A stretch of DNA of 64,000 bases from an uncultured Oscillospiraceae bacterium (GCA_900549825.1 URQB01000001.1:62001-126000); one strand, 5' to 3'. Shown: positions 16,485 through 25,531, numbered from the stretch's first letter. The notes: generated by a model from the sequence alone, not told the origin. Translations and numbers: made by a program.

Positions 16485-17438
16485 TTACTGCTCTTCCACC
16501 GACGGAAAGAAGCTCTCGACCACCTTCGGACAGCATTCGGGAGAATACACCCAGTGGTCTATGTAGTCGCTGTCCGTATAATACGTAACGGGGGGTGGCG
16601 GATATTCCGCATCGAAGGCATCTACGATGATAAGCTTGATCTTCATCCGCTCCGGGATCAGGCTTTTGATATATACGCTCGCATGCTGGCCTGCATATAC
16701 GCCCTGCACATATTCCGCAAGGCCCGCGAGATTCGGCGTAAGTTCCACGAAAACGCCGTATTTTTCTACGGAGCGGATGATCCCCGGCACCGTCTCCCCC
16801 GCTTTGAACTGGGCTGCGTTCTGCTCCCAGGTGCCGAGCAGTTCCTTATGGGTGAGCGTAATGCGCCCGTTCTCGTCGATCCCCTTGACGAGCGCCCGGA
16901 TATCCTCTCCGGTGCGGAACCGCTCCGACGGATGCGGGATCCGGGAGACGGAGATGCTGTCGATCGGCATCAGCGCGCTCAAGCCAGCCCCGATATCACA
17001 GAAAACACCGAAGCCCTCCATATGGGAAACGCGCGCATCGATCACCTCGCCGGGCGTCAGATGGGCCACGTCGGTCTCCATGCATTCCAGCTGCACGCTG
17101 CGGCGGCTGAGAATCGCCGACGTGCGCCCCAGGGCATCTGCATCAAAGCCTGTAATGCGAAACATGACCGGTTTATTGACCCGGGAAATGATCGCGATAT
17201 CCCGCACTTTCCCCTCCTCGATTCCTATGGCCGCTTCCTCGCGCGGGATGATTCCCTCCATGCAGCCGAGATCGACATGCAGATTGTGATCCTTATCGCA
17301 CAGCAGAGCGCGTGCTTCCAGAATCCGCCCCTCAAAATAGGCATCGCGCAGCGCGGCGGAGGATGCGAACGCGGCGCGGTTCTCCGGTGTGTCCATCAGC
17401 CAGCCTTCCGGCTTAAAATGTTTCATTTTCCCACCCAT
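16485..17438 (-). CDS. RNA-binding protein with three S1 domains (RpsA-like)
   Basis: About 317 residues with three S1 (OB-fold) units: roughly 35-95 (HVDLGCMEGIIPREEA), 135-210 (EGFGVFCDIGAGLSALMPID) and 220-285 (KYGVFVELTPNLAGLAEY). This short, three-domain S1 protein is common in Clostridia and is usually annotated as ribosomal protein S1-like; it is shorter than true S1. The C-terminal 30 residues are outside the S1 fold (DYIDHWVYSPE). Two starts are possible, 17438 and 17426 (MKHFKPEG); neither has a strong RBS. Likely role: mRNA binding or translation modulation. Confidence 0.8.
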   Translation of the reverse strand: MGGKMKHFKPEGWLMDTPENRAAFASSAALRDAYFEGRILEARALLCDKDHNLHVDLGCMEGIIPREEAAIGIEEGKVRDIAIISRVNKPVMFRITGFDADALGRTSAILSRRSVQLECMETDVAHLTPGEVIDARVSHMEGFGVFCDIGAGLSALMPIDSISVSRIPHPSERFRTGEDIRALVKGIDENGRITLTHKELLGTWEQNAAQFKAGETVPGIIRSVEKYGVFVELTPNLAGLAEYVQGVYAGQHASVYIKSLIPERMKIKLIIVDAFDAEYPPPPVTYYTDSDYIDHWVYSPECCPKVVESFFPSVEEQ

Positions 17439-17714
17439 TCCGCCGCTTAAAGCGGCCTCTTTTTCTTTGGCCCGCCTATTTCGAACGCAGGCCGCAATAC
17501 CATTCCGATTCCGCGCGTCTCCTTTAACAGCGCATACTCGGTCCGTTGCTATATATATGGATGGTTTGCTTTTTTCATGCCCGGCTCAAGCCGACTTTTC
17601 GCAGGAAACGGCCTTTTTTTTCCTATCCTCCCGTGTTATAATAAACGAAAAGTGCCTTTTCCCTTCCAGCCGTTCCGTTTTCATAATTATTTTAAGCGCA
17701 GAGGTGATTCCGCA
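17439..17714. other. Divergent intergenic region between S1 gene and DUF951
   Basis: A TATAAT at 17637-17642 on the plus strand lies about 75 bases before DUF951, with only a T-run where the -35 should be. No other ORF or hairpin is convincing. Confidence 0.4.
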
Positions 17715-17921
17715 GTGGATGTAAGGCCGGGCGACATCTTAGTCATGAAAAAAGAGCATCCGTGTAAAAATAAAGAATTCCTTGTTCTGCGGGCAGGGAT
17801 GGATTTCCGCATCCGCTGCACAAAATGCGGCCGCGAGGTAATGGTACCGCGCGTCAAGATTGAAAAGAACATCAAAAAAATCCTTCGGGAAGGCTCTGCC
17901 GCGCCGGATGCGGAGACTTAG
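17715..17921 (+). CDS. DUF951 family protein
   Basis: 68-residue soluble protein of unknown function, widespread in Bacillota. The core VRPGDILVMKKEHPCKNKEF and RIRCTKCGREVMVPRVK is the DUF951 pattern; the CTKC pair plus the earlier Cys may bind zinc. GTG 17715 is preceded by GAGGTGAT 6-7 bases upstream, while the open frame to 17577 carries no RBS and runs through the promoter. It heads the prfA cluster. Confidence 0.88.
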   Translation: MDVRPGDILVMKKEHPCKNKEFLVLRAGMDFRIRCTKCGREVMVPRVKIEKNIKKILREGSAAPDAET

Positions 17922-18042
17922 CGCATTTTCCTCTCAGCGAATATGCGGAAAGGCGGCTTGTGCTTTCCCGTAAGGTGAGAGGATGAAAACTCGATTACAG
18001 GTAAGTCAGAGCTGATTCCGACAATGAAGGATGGTTATCTCT

Positions 18043-19119
18043 ATGCTCGAAAAATTGGAAAACGTAGAAAAGCGCTATGAAGAGGTCCATCTCCGGCTGT
18101 GCGATCCGGGGATCGTCACCGATCAGGCGCAGTATAAAAAGCTCATGCAGGAGGCAAAACACCTGACTCCGATCGTAGAAAAATACCGCCAGTTCAAGGC
18201 GGCGCGCGACACCTTTCGGGAGGCGAAGGAATTGCTCGACGCCGGCGGGCTCGAAAGGGATTTCCATGATATGGTCTTCGGGGAGCTGGAGGATGCGCGT
18301 GCCGAAATGGAGCGTACGCAGGAGGAATTGAAGATCCTGCTGCTCCCCAGGGACCCGAACGACGACAAAAATGTCATTGTAGAGATCCGCGGCGGCGCGG
18401 GCGGGGAAGAGGCCGCGCTGTTTGCAGGCTCTCTCTTCCGCATGTATTCCATGTATGCCGAGGCAAAGGGCTGGAAAGCCGAAATCCTCAGCGCCAACGA
18501 AACCGAGCTTGGCGGCTTTAAGGAAATCAGCTTCATGATCGAGGGCGAAGGAGCCTATTCCCGCCTGAAATTCGAAAGCGGCGTGCACCGTGTCCAGCGT
18601 GTGCCGGAGACGGAGTCGCAGGGCCGCATCCACACCTCCACTGTCACGGTAGCGGTTCTCCCGGAGGCGGAGGAAGTAGACGTGGAGATCAATCCCACCG
18701 ATTTGCAGATCGACACCTACCGCTCCGGCGGAGCGGGCGGGCAGCACGTCAACAAGACGGAATCCGCCATCCGCATCACGCACCTGCCCACCGGCACGGT
18801 CGTCGAATGCCAGGATGAGCGCAGCCAATATAAGAATAAAGACCGCGCGATGAAAATCCTGCGTTCGCGCATTCTTGAGGCGGAGCGGGAAAAGCAGCAC
18901 GAGGCCATTGCGGGCGAGCGCCGCGCGCAGGTTGGTACGGGCGACCGCAGCGAGCGCATCCGCACCTATAATTTCCCGCAGGGCCGCGTCAGCGACCACC
19001 GGATCGGCCTGACGCTCTATAAAATCGAGCAGATCCTGAACGGCGCGCTGGACGAAATCATCGACGCGCTCATCACAGCGGATACGGCGGAAAAACTCAA
19101 GGCGGAAAACGAATCATAA
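18043..19119 (+). CDS. prfA: Peptide chain release factor 1
   Basis: Recognises UAA/UAG stops and triggers peptide release. 358 residues, normal length. The GGQ catalytic loop is in RSGGAGGQHVNKTESA (about residue 230), and the domain with HRVQRVPETESQGRIHTST is the class I RF core. ATG 18043 (LEKLENVEKRYEEV follows) is 11 bases after AAGGA; ATG 18031 overlaps that RBS. In Clostridia prfA is often followed by the Sua5/TsaC gene, as here, 31 bases downstream. Confidence 0.97.
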   Translation: MLEKLENVEKRYEEVHLRLCDPGIVTDQAQYKKLMQEAKHLTPIVEKYRQFKAARDTFREAKELLDAGGLERDFHDMVFGELEDARAEMERTQEELKILLLPRDPNDDKNVIVEIRGGAGGEEAALFAGSLFRMYSMYAEAKGWKAEILSANETELGGFKEISFMIEGEGAYSRLKFESGVHRVQRVPETESQGRIHTSTVTVAVLPEAEEVDVEINPTDLQIDTYRSGGAGGQHVNKTESAIRITHLPTGTVVECQDERSQYKNKDRAMKILRSRILEAEREKQHEAIAGERRAQVGTGDRSERIRTYNFPQGRVSDHRIGLTLYKIEQILNGALDEIIDALITADTAEKLKAENES

Positions 19120-19150
19120 ATTCCTCCGCCTGAAAGAAACGAGGTTCCCG

Positions 19151-20176
19151 ATGCAGACCAAAATCTATCGAATCGCGCCGGACGACCAAGCGGCGCTTGC
19201 AGAAATCGGCACCCTGCTCCGGGCGGGCGGCCTTGCAGGCATCCCGACGGAAACCGTCTACGGCCTTGCTGCCAATGCGCTCGACGGCCCCGCCGTGGCA
19301 AAAATTTTTCACGCGAAGGGCCGTCCACAGGATAATCCCCTGATCGTCCATATTGCAGCGTTCTCACAAATATATCCACTGGTCAGTGAAGTCCCCTTGC
19401 AGGCCGCCGCGCTTGCCCGCGCCTATTGGCCGGGGCCGATGACGATGATCCTGCCGAAATCTCCCGCGATTCCGGATGAAGTCAGCGCCGGGCTCGATAC
19501 GGTGGCTGTGCGCATTCCCGCCCACCCCCTTGCCCGCGCGATCATCCGGGCGGCAGGCGTGCCGCTTGCCGCCCCTTCGGCAAATCTTTCGGGCAGCCCA
19601 AGCCCTACCACGGCACAGCATGTGCTCGATGATATGGCCGGGCGCATCGACGCCGTTGTAGACGGCGGCCCCTGCGCGGTCGGGGTGGAATCAACCGTGG
19701 TAACGCTCGCCGCCGAACGGCCCCGGCTCCTGCGCCCGGGCGGCATTACGCCGGAGCAGCTGCGCGCTGTGCTCGGCGAAGTGGCTGTCGACCGTGCCGT
19801 GGAGGAGCAGCTCGCGGCCGGCGAGAAGGCCTCCTCGCCCGGCATGAAATATAAGCACTACGCGCCAAAGGCGCATGTGGTGATCCTCCGCGGGCCATTC
19901 AGCCGCTACTCGGAATATGTCAACGCCCACGCGGGCGACGGCGTTGCGGCGTTATGCTATGAAGGAGAAGAATCCGCGCTGCATGTACGCGCCCTTCCCT
20001 GCGGCAAACAGGATGACCCCTCCTCTCAGGCACAGCACCTGTTCGACACGCTGCGCTCACTCGACACGATGGGAGTCCATACCGCTTACGCGCGATGCCC
20101 GGAAAAGAATGGCGTTGGACTTGCTGTCTATAACCGGCTGCTGCGCGCCGCCGCATTTGAAATCATCGACGTATGA
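19151..20176 (+). CDS. Threonylcarbamoyl-AMP synthase (Sua5 type: YrdC plus Sua5 domain)
   Basis: Makes threonylcarbamoyl-AMP from Thr, bicarbonate and ATP, the first step of the tRNA t6A37 modification. 341 residues. YrdC domain about 1-205: PTETVYGLAANAL, KIFHAKGRPQDNPLIVHI, SANLSGSPSPTTAQHV; linker with SPGMKYKHYAPKAHV; Sua5 C-terminal domain about 225-341. The length and linker distinguish Sua5 from the short TsaC. It follows prfA closely in one transcript. Confidence 0.95.
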   Translation: MQTKIYRIAPDDQAALAEIGTLLRAGGLAGIPTETVYGLAANALDGPAVAKIFHAKGRPQDNPLIVHIAAFSQIYPLVSEVPLQAAALARAYWPGPMTMILPKSPAIPDEVSAGLDTVAVRIPAHPLARAIIRAAGVPLAAPSANLSGSPSPTTAQHVLDDMAGRIDAVVDGGPCAVGVESTVVTLAAERPRLLRPGGITPEQLRAVLGEVAVDRAVEEQLAAGEKASSPGMKYKHYAPKAHVVILRGPFSRYSEYVNAHAGDGVAALCYEGEESALHVRALPCGKQDDPSSQAQHLFDTLRSLDTMGVHTAYARCPEKNGVGLAVYNRLLRAAAFEIIDV

Positions 20177-20279
20177 GAAAGAGCGCAATTTGAAGGGAAA
20201 GGCGGCCCCCCTTTTTCAAAGGAGTTTTGTGTTTTGACCGAAGCTGGCGCCATTCCCTCCAGGAAAGGAATGCGTCATT

Positions 20280-20897
20280 ATGATGAAACAGAAGGGCCTG
20301 ATCATCGGTCTGACCGGGCAGACGGGGGCTGGCAAAAGCACCGTGGCTGCCCTCCTGCGCGCAAAGGGATTGGCGGTGATCGATGCAGATGAGATTGCCC
20401 GCGCGGTCATGCAGCCGGGCAGTGATGTCCTTTCCATCCTTGCCGGCGCATTTGGGGCAGATCTTCTGCTGCCGGACGGCGCGCTCAACCGCCCGCTGCT
20501 CGCACAGCGCGCCTTCTCGTCTCCAGAGCAAACCGCGCGGCTCAATGCGATTACACACCCCGCAATCATTCAAAAAATGCGTGCGGAAACCGCGCGGGCA
20601 TTCCGCGAAGGGGCGAAAGCAGTTGTATTGGACGCCCCCCAGCTCTTTGAAAGCGGCGAAAACCAGGCCTGTGATCTGATTATCGCGGTAATTGCGCCGG
20701 AGGCACTGCGGATTGAGCGCATCATGAAACGCGATCAAATCAGCGAAGAATCTGCGCGTCTGCGCGCGAATGCGCAGAAAAGCGAGACATACTATAAGGA
20801 GCACGCGGACCTGCTGGTGCGGAACTATCCGCCGTTTGATCCTCAAAGAGAACTGGAGCCTGTATGGGAGCGCATTCATTGTATGGAAACAGAATAA
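20280..20897 (+). CDS. coaE: Dephospho-CoA kinase
   Basis: Last step of coenzyme A synthesis, phosphorylating the ribose 3'-OH of dephospho-CoA. 205 residues. P-loop GLTGQTGAGKSTVA at about residues 9-22; DADEIARAVMQPG near 36; LDAPQLFESG near 118 is the variant of the family DxPLLFE motif; RDQISEESARLRA near 150. AGGAAAGGA precedes ATG 20280 by 10 bases. It lies in the prfA cluster after about 100 bases of spacer. Confidence 0.95.
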   Translation: MMKQKGLIIGLTGQTGAGKSTVAALLRAKGLAVIDADEIARAVMQPGSDVLSILAGAFGADLLLPDGALNRPLLAQRAFSSPEQTARLNAITHPAIIQKMRAETARAFREGAKAVVLDAPQLFESGENQACDLIIAVIAPEALRIERIMKRDQISEESARLRANAQKSETYYKEHADLLVRNYPPFDPQRELEPVWERIHCMETE

Positions 20898-20945
20898 TCA
20901 TATAGCATCTCCATGAAACCTGCGGTGGAGAAGGAGTGGATCCGT

Positions 20946-21533
20946 ATGGAAAAGCGAAAACAAAAAGCCCTTTTTAAAATCGGCCTCCTTTTTCTTCTGT
21001 TCGCCGCCCTCGTGGCCCTGGTGACGGCAGTGACCTACCGCTCCATGCTCAAGGCCTTTTATCCAATGAAAGAAACAGCGCTCGTCGAGCGCTATGCTGC
21101 GGAAAACGGGCTGGATGAAGCGCTTATCTATGCCGTGATCAAAACGGAGAGTAATTTTGATCCGGAAGCTGTCTCCGCAGCAAAGGCGAAGGGGCTTATG
21201 CAGCTGACGCTCCCCACCTTCCAGTGGCTTCAGAGCAAAACAGGCGAAAAGTTAAGCGGCGACGCGCTGTTTGATAAGGAAACCAACGTGCGCTACGGCA
21301 CTCTGTTTCTGCGCCTGCTGAAGGAGGAATTCGGCACCACGCAGGAAATCCTCGCCGCCTATCACGCCGGGCGCGGGCAGGTCAACCGCTGGCTGAAGGA
21401 CCCGGACGTTTCCCAGGATGGCAAAACGCTCGATCAGATCCCCATTCCGGAAACCGCGCACTATGTCAAAAAGGTAACAAATGCCATCAACCGCTACCGC
21501 AATCTCTATCATATAGGAGGAACGACCCAATGA
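20946..21533 (+). CDS. Membrane-anchored lytic murein transglycosylase (SLT domain)
   Basis: Cleaves peptidoglycan glycan strands to 1,6-anhydro products. 195 residues: one N-terminal transmembrane anchor (about 12-32), then the SLT domain with AVIKTESNFDPEAVS (catalytic Glu in TES), AKGLMQLTLPTFQWL and AAYHAGRGQVNRWL. ATG 20946 is 9 bases after AAGGAG; the in-frame ATG at 20913 lies before that RBS. The stop overlaps the next ATG (ATGA), so it is coupled to the aminopeptidase gene. Confidence 0.92.
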   Translation: MEKRKQKALFKIGLLFLLFAALVALVTAVTYRSMLKAFYPMKETALVERYAAENGLDEALIYAVIKTESNFDPEAVSAAKAKGLMQLTLPTFQWLQSKTGEKLSGDALFDKETNVRYGTLFLRLLKEEFGTTQEILAAYHAGRGQVNRWLKDPDVSQDGKTLDQIPIPETAHYVKKVTNAINRYRNLYHIGGTTQ

Positions 21534-22939
21534 ATCAAGAAAAAAGTAAAGCCGAGCAGCTTCAGGATGCGCTGTTTTTCAAACCGAAGCATGTCATGCG
21601 CGGCGATCTGTCCGACGCGGAGATCGAACGCGCCGATCAATTCTGTGAGGATTATAAGGCATTTTTGAATTCCGCCAAGACAGAGCGGGAAGCCGCCGGA
21701 TTTTTCTGCCGCAAGGCGGAAGCACTCGGCTTTACGCCCTTTGATCCGCAGAAAAAATACCAAACGGGCGACAAAATTTACCGTCTCAACCGCGAGAAAG
21801 CAATCATCCTCGCCGTTATCGGCGAAAAAAGCGTAGGAGAGGGCGTGCGCATCGCGGCGGCGCACATCGATTCCCCGCGCCTTGACCTGAAGCCCAATCC
21901 GCTCTATGAGGATTTCGAAATGGCGCTGTTCAAAACGCATTATTACGGCGGCATCAAAAAATACCAATGGACCGCGATCCCGCTCTCCCTGCACGGCGTG
22001 ATCGTGCGCCGCGACGGCACCAAGGTAAACGTAACCCTCGGCGATCAGCCGGACGAGCCGAATTTTATCGTCACGGACCTGCTCCCCCACCTGGCGCAGG
22101 AGCAGATGAAGCGCACGCTCGCGGACGGCGTCCGGGGCGAGGAGCTCAATATCCTCGTCGGCAGCCGCCCCTTCCGCAGCGACGAAGGCAGCGAGCTTGT
22201 CAAGCTCAATATTATGAAGCTGCTCCATGAAAAATACGGCATCGTGGAGAGCGACTTTCTCAGCGCGGAGCTCGAGCTCGTCCCCGCCTTTCCGGTTTGC
22301 GATATCGGCTTTGACCGCAGCATGATCGGCGGCTATGGCCACGATGACCGCGTGTGCGCCTATCCGGCGGCCATGGCGGCTTTTGCCTGCGGGAAGCCGG
22401 AATATACGGCAATTACCGTGCTCACGGATAAGGAGGAGACCGGGAGCGACGGCAACACGGGCCTCAACTCCTCTTACCTCAAATATTTTATCGCGGACCT
22501 CGCCCGGATGGAGGGCTTGGAAGCGCGCGATGTGCTCAGCCGCTCCCGCTGCCTGTCCGCGGACGTCAACGCCGGATTTGACCCCACCTTCCCGGATGTG
22601 ATCGAAAAGAAAAACGCAGCCTATCTCAACCGCGGCGTCGTCGTGACGAAATACACCGGCTCGCGCGGCAAATCCGGCACATCAGACGCCAGTGCGGAAT
22701 TCATGGGCGAGGTACGCAGGCTCTTTGACGAGAAGAAAATCTGCTGGCAGACCGGCGAACTGGGCAAGGTTGACCTCGGCGGCGGCGGAACGGTCGCCAT
22801 GTACGTGGCGAATCTCGATGTGGACGTTGTCGACGTCGGCGTCCCAGTTCTGTCGATGCACGCGCCCTTTGAGGTTGTCTCTAAAATCGACGTCTATATG
22901 GCCTTCCGTGCCTTCAAGGCCTTTTTCGGCGTGGAATAA
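21530..22939 (+). CDS. M18 family aminopeptidase
   Basis: Zinc metallo-aminopeptidase, aspartyl-aminopeptidase (LAP4/ApeA) family, 469 residues, cytoplasmic. Metal ligands and active site: RIAAAHIDSPRLDLKPNP (His/Asp, about 108), TDKEETGSDGNTG (Glu-Glu pair, about 304), and a C-terminal SMHAPFEV His near 446. GYGHDDRVCAYPA near 267 is family-typical. AGGAGG lies 9 bases before ATG. It is the last gene of the prfA cluster; a structured leader of the next gene follows immediately. Confidence 0.94.
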   Translation: MNQEKSKAEQLQDALFFKPKHVMRGDLSDAEIERADQFCEDYKAFLNSAKTEREAAGFFCRKAEALGFTPFDPQKKYQTGDKIYRLNREKAIILAVIGEKSVGEGVRIAAAHIDSPRLDLKPNPLYEDFEMALFKTHYYGGIKKYQWTAIPLSLHGVIVRRDGTKVNVTLGDQPDEPNFIVTDLLPHLAQEQMKRTLADGVRGEELNILVGSRPFRSDEGSELVKLNIMKLLHEKYGIVESDFLSAELELVPAFPVCDIGFDRSMIGGYGHDDRVCAYPAAMAAFACGKPEYTAITVLTDKEETGSDGNTGLNSSYLKYFIADLARMEGLEARDVLSRSRCLSADVNAGFDPTFPDVIEKKNAAYLNRGVVVTKYTGSRGKSGTSDASAEFMGEVRRLFDEKKICWQTGELGKVDLGGGGTVAMYVANLDVDVVDVGVPVLSMHAPFEVVSKIDVYMAFRAFKAFFGVE

Positions 22940-22942
22940 GCC

Positions 22943-23190
22943 TTGGAAAAATATAAACGCAGAGATCAAAACACAGTCCCGGTTGGTAGTCCGGGCGCAA
23001 GTCCGTGTTGTGAAATGCAAATGATGCATTTCACAACACGAGCTGAAAAAAGCATTTGTGATCCAGCAATTACGGCTCGTATTTTGCTCCTTTCGGACGC
23101 AAAGCCATGCTTTCTTCAGGGATTCCCTTGTCAGTAACCTGCCTCCTTGGTTGTCCATTCTCTGCCGTGTTTTTATGAAAAGGGGGAAGG
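22943..23190 (+). promoter_or_regulatory. Structured leader of yjdF, probable yjdF-motif riboswitch
   Basis: The 250 bases before yjdF hold nested secondary structure: a CCCGG/CCGGG hairpin (22978-22982 with 22991-22995), a perfect 16-bp hairpin (23004-23019 with 23025-23040, 5-base loop), GCTG/CAGC (23043-23046 with 23063-23066). AACAC at 22970-22974 can pair with GTGTT 23005-23009 as an alternative to the long hairpin, the kind of mutually exclusive pairing riboswitches use. In Bacillota many yjdF genes carry the yjdF motif RNA, which senses azaaromatic compounds. The position and architecture fit. I could not check the consensus. Confidence 0.55.
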
Positions 23191-23193
23191 ATT

Positions 23194-23613
23194 GTGGAAA
23201 CCATGCAATCCAAGCTGACGGTGCTCTTCGAGGAACCATTCTGGATCGGCATCTTTGAACGCAGCTATGCAGGGCAGTACGAGGTATGTAAGGTGACCTT
23301 CGGCGCAGAGCCAAAGGAAAATGAGCTCTACGAGTTTATCCTGCGCCACTTTCACAGCCTGCGCTTCAGCCCGCCTGTCAAGGCATCCCGGCCGACGGAA
23401 AAGCCGCGCAATCCCAAGCGGATGCAGCGCGAGGTGAGCCGGCAGCTGCAAACAGCCGGGATCGGCACCAAAGCGCAGCAGGCGCTTGCGCTCCAGCATG
23501 AGGAGAGCAAGCTGGCGCGCAAGGCCCGCACCCGCCAGCAGCGCGAGGAGGAGCAGAAGCGACTTTTCCGGCTCAGGCAGGAGAAGAAAAAGGAAAAGCA
23601 CAGGGGGCATTAG
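23194..23613 (+). CDS. yjdF: YjdF family protein (DUF2992)
   Basis: 139-residue protein of unknown biochemical function. The N-terminal half is conserved (LTVLFEEPFWIGIFER, YEVCKVTFGAEPKENELYEFI), and the C-terminal 70 residues are extremely basic and Gln/Glu-rich (RQQREEEQKRLFRLRQEKKKEK), probably a coiled coil. GTG 23194 has GGGGGAAGG just upstream; an ATG three codons later is possible. YjdF genes are classically controlled by a dedicated riboswitch, in line with the structured leader here. Confidence 0.88.
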   Translation: METMQSKLTVLFEEPFWIGIFERSYAGQYEVCKVTFGAEPKENELYEFILRHFHSLRFSPPVKASRPTEKPRNPKRMQREVSRQLQTAGIGTKAQQALALQHEESKLARKARTRQQREEEQKRLFRLRQEKKKEKHRGH

Positions 23614-23623
23614 TTCCCTCAAA

Positions 23624-23664
23624 GAAAGCGCAGGAGCAGATCTGTAGTCTGCTCCTGCGCTTTC
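23624..23664. terminator. Bidirectional terminator between yjdF and the TfoX-like gene
   Basis: Perfect 17-bp stem (23624-23640 with 23648-23664), 7-base loop, between convergent genes. Confidence 0.85.
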
Positions 23665-23665
23665 A

Positions 23666-23920
23666 TTATTTATGAGCGGAATAAAATTCCCTGAGCGACC
23701 TTTTGTCATCTTCAGGCAGGTCATGCCAGCGGATGCCCTGAATCGCGCCCTCCAGCGCACATAGCCGGTTGTAACAGGCCGACGGGTCGTTCGCCTTGAT
23801 TTTCAGCCAGGCCTCGCGGCTGCCGGTTTCCTGAAGCTGCTCCGCCGTTTCAATCCCCGCCTGATGAAGCTGTTCCTCCACCGTCTTTCCAATATTCGGA
23901 AGCTTTGAAAGCTCGTCCAT
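23666..23920 (-). CDS. TfoX C-terminal domain protein
   Basis: 84-residue stand-alone TfoX_C domain (helix-hairpin-helix-like): LSKLPNIGKTVEEQLHQAGIETAEQLQ, then RLCALEGAIQGIRWHDLPEDDK. In proteobacteria this domain is the end of the competence regulator TfoX/Sxy; stand-alone versions are common in Clostridia and have no established role. ATG 23920 is 9 bases after AAAGGAG; the frame extends to 23977 without RBS. It is the last gene after the znu-type operon, 34 bases from znuB. Confidence 0.82.
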   Translation of the reverse strand: MDELSKLPNIGKTVEEQLHQAGIETAEQLQETGSREAWLKIKANDPSACYNRLCALEGAIQGIRWHDLPEDDKRSLREFYSAHK

Positions 23921-23954
23921 CAAACGCGTCTCCTTTCTCATATACAAGATGCCA

Positions 23955-24791
23955 CTATTTTCTACGGCGCACCGCATAGGTTACAAAGAATACCGCTGCG
24001 CACAGCAGCACGATCGTCGCGCCCGCCGACGTATTGAAATAAAACGAGGCGATTAACCCGCCGACGCCGCAGAGCATGGCAATCAAAATTGAAAAGCCGA
24101 GATACTGCCGCGAGCTGCGCGCGAGATTGCGGGCAGCAGCCGCAGGCAGGATCAGCAGGGAATTGATCAGCAGCACTCCGACCCATTTGATCGAGAGCAT
24201 CACGACCACCGCGACGAGCACGACAAAGATATTCTCGACGACCGCCGTTTTTACCCCTCTGCTCGCGGCAAGGTCCGTGTTGATGCTCAGCAGCAGCAGG
24301 CGGTTATAAATCACGCCCCAAATAAACGTGACAAACACGAGCGTCAGGGCCAAAAGCAGGATTTCATGCGGTGTAATGCTTAAAATATCGCCAATCAGAT
24401 ACTGCGAATACCTGGAAAACCCGCCGCCCGCCGAGAGGATCACAAGCCCCAGAGCGATCGCTGTGGAGGAGAATACACTGATGACCGTGTCCGCGGAGGC
24501 AGTCTTTGCCGCCTTGACGCGCGTGATCACCAATGCGAGCAGCACACCGAAGGCAATCATGCTGATTAAATCGTTCTGAATGCCCAGCAACACGCCAAGC
24601 GCTACGCCTGTCAGCGCGGAATGACCGAGTGCATCGGAGAAAAAGGCCATTTTGTTATTGACCGCCATCGTGCCGAGCATACCGAGCAGGGGCGTGATGA
24701 GCAGGACGGCGACGAAGGCGTTTTTCATGAAATGATAGTCCAGCCAGGAAAAAGGCAAAATCGCATCGAGGATTTGGTAAATTACGTTCAT
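23955..24791 (-). CDS. znuB: Zinc/manganese ABC transporter permease (ABC-3 family)
   Basis: Integral membrane permease of the cluster 9 metal ABC importers, 278 residues, about eight hydrophobic segments. Family motifs: ALGHSALTGVALG near residue 55, IKWVGVLLINSLLILPAAAARNLA near 202. Start ATG 24791 overlaps the stop of the ATPase gene by 4 bases. The partner binding protein has a His-rich loop, so zinc is more likely than manganese. Confidence 0.92.
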   Translation of the reverse strand: MNVIYQILDAILPFSWLDYHFMKNAFVAVLLITPLLGMLGTMAVNNKMAFFSDALGHSALTGVALGVLLGIQNDLISMIAFGVLLALVITRVKAAKTASADTVISVFSSTAIALGLVILSAGGGFSRYSQYLIGDILSITPHEILLLALTLVFVTFIWGVIYNRLLLLSINTDLAASRGVKTAVVENIFVVLVAVVVMLSIKWVGVLLINSLLILPAAAARNLARSSRQYLGFSILIAMLCGVGGLIASFYFNTSAGATIVLLCAAVFFVTYAVRRRK

Positions 24792-25531
24792 CTCGCCGCA
24801 CCTCCCATGCCAAATGCTTCGCGGAAGGCCTTGGACTGGTAAACCTCATCAATCTCCCCGGCGCAGAGAATCTTTTTATTGAGAAGGACCGCCTTGTCCG
24901 CATGCAGGTGTACGAGCTCCAGATCGTGCGACACCATCAGAATCGCCATGTGGTAATCGTGCCGCAGCTGGGAGATCTTCTCGTAAAACTGCTCGGAGCC
25001 TACAGTGTCCACGCCAGATACCGGCTCGTCCAGAATCAGAATCTCCGGCGTGGGATACAGCGCCTGCGCGAGCATGACGCGCTGCAGCTCGCCGCCGGAA
25101 AGCGCGCCGAGCATCCGCTCCCCCAGCCCCTCGCAGCCCACATCCGCAAGACTTTTCCGGATTTCCTTTTTCAACGCGCGCGGGCGGGTGAGCCACACCG
25201 GCGCCTGTGTGCGCCCCGCCAGCAGAAAATCCATCACGCTCACCGGCGCGCTGCGGTCGAAGTCGAGATACTGCGGCACATAGCCGACGGTGATTTTCGA
25301 GAGGTCCTTTCCGTCGTGCGAGTGGTAGCGGACCGTGCCCGTATGGCGGATTTCCCCCAGAATCGCGCGCAGAAGCGTCGTTTTGCCCGCGCCGTTGACG
25401 CCGATGAGCGCGGTCAGCTCCCCACAGTGCATTTCAAAGGAAACGTCCTCTAGCAGGACGTCCCGCCCCTTCTGCACGCCGATCTTCTGTATTTGTACGC
25501 TGCACAGCCCGCAGCCGTTTTCAGCCGCCAT
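24788..25531 (-). CDS. znuC: Zinc/manganese ABC transporter ATP-binding protein
   Basis: ATPase of the metal importer, 247 residues. Walker A GVNGAGKTT near 44, LSGGELQRVMLAQAL near 143, Walker B ILILDEPVSGVD near 165, switch SHDLE near 203. TTGGAGG lies about 10 bases before ATG 25531, inside the 3' end of the binding-protein gene, which it overlaps by 11 bases. Confidence 0.93.
   Translation of the reverse strand: MAAENGCGLCSVQIQKIGVQKGRDVLLEDVSFEMHCGELTALIGVNGAGKTTLLRAILGEIRHTGTVRYHSHDGKDLSKITVGYVPQYLDFDRSAPVSVMDFLLAGRTQAPVWLTRPRALKKEIRKSLADVGCEGLGERMLGALSGGELQRVMLAQALYPTPEILILDEPVSGVDTVGSEQFYEKISQLRHDYHMAILMVSHDLELVHLHADKAVLLNKKILCAGEIDEVYQSKAFREAFGMGGAAR

Noticed and set aside
23004..23040. 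Perfect hairpin considered as a terminator of the M18 gene or a CRISPR-like repeat
   Set aside because: No T-run follows and there is only one copy. It fits the yjdF leader better.
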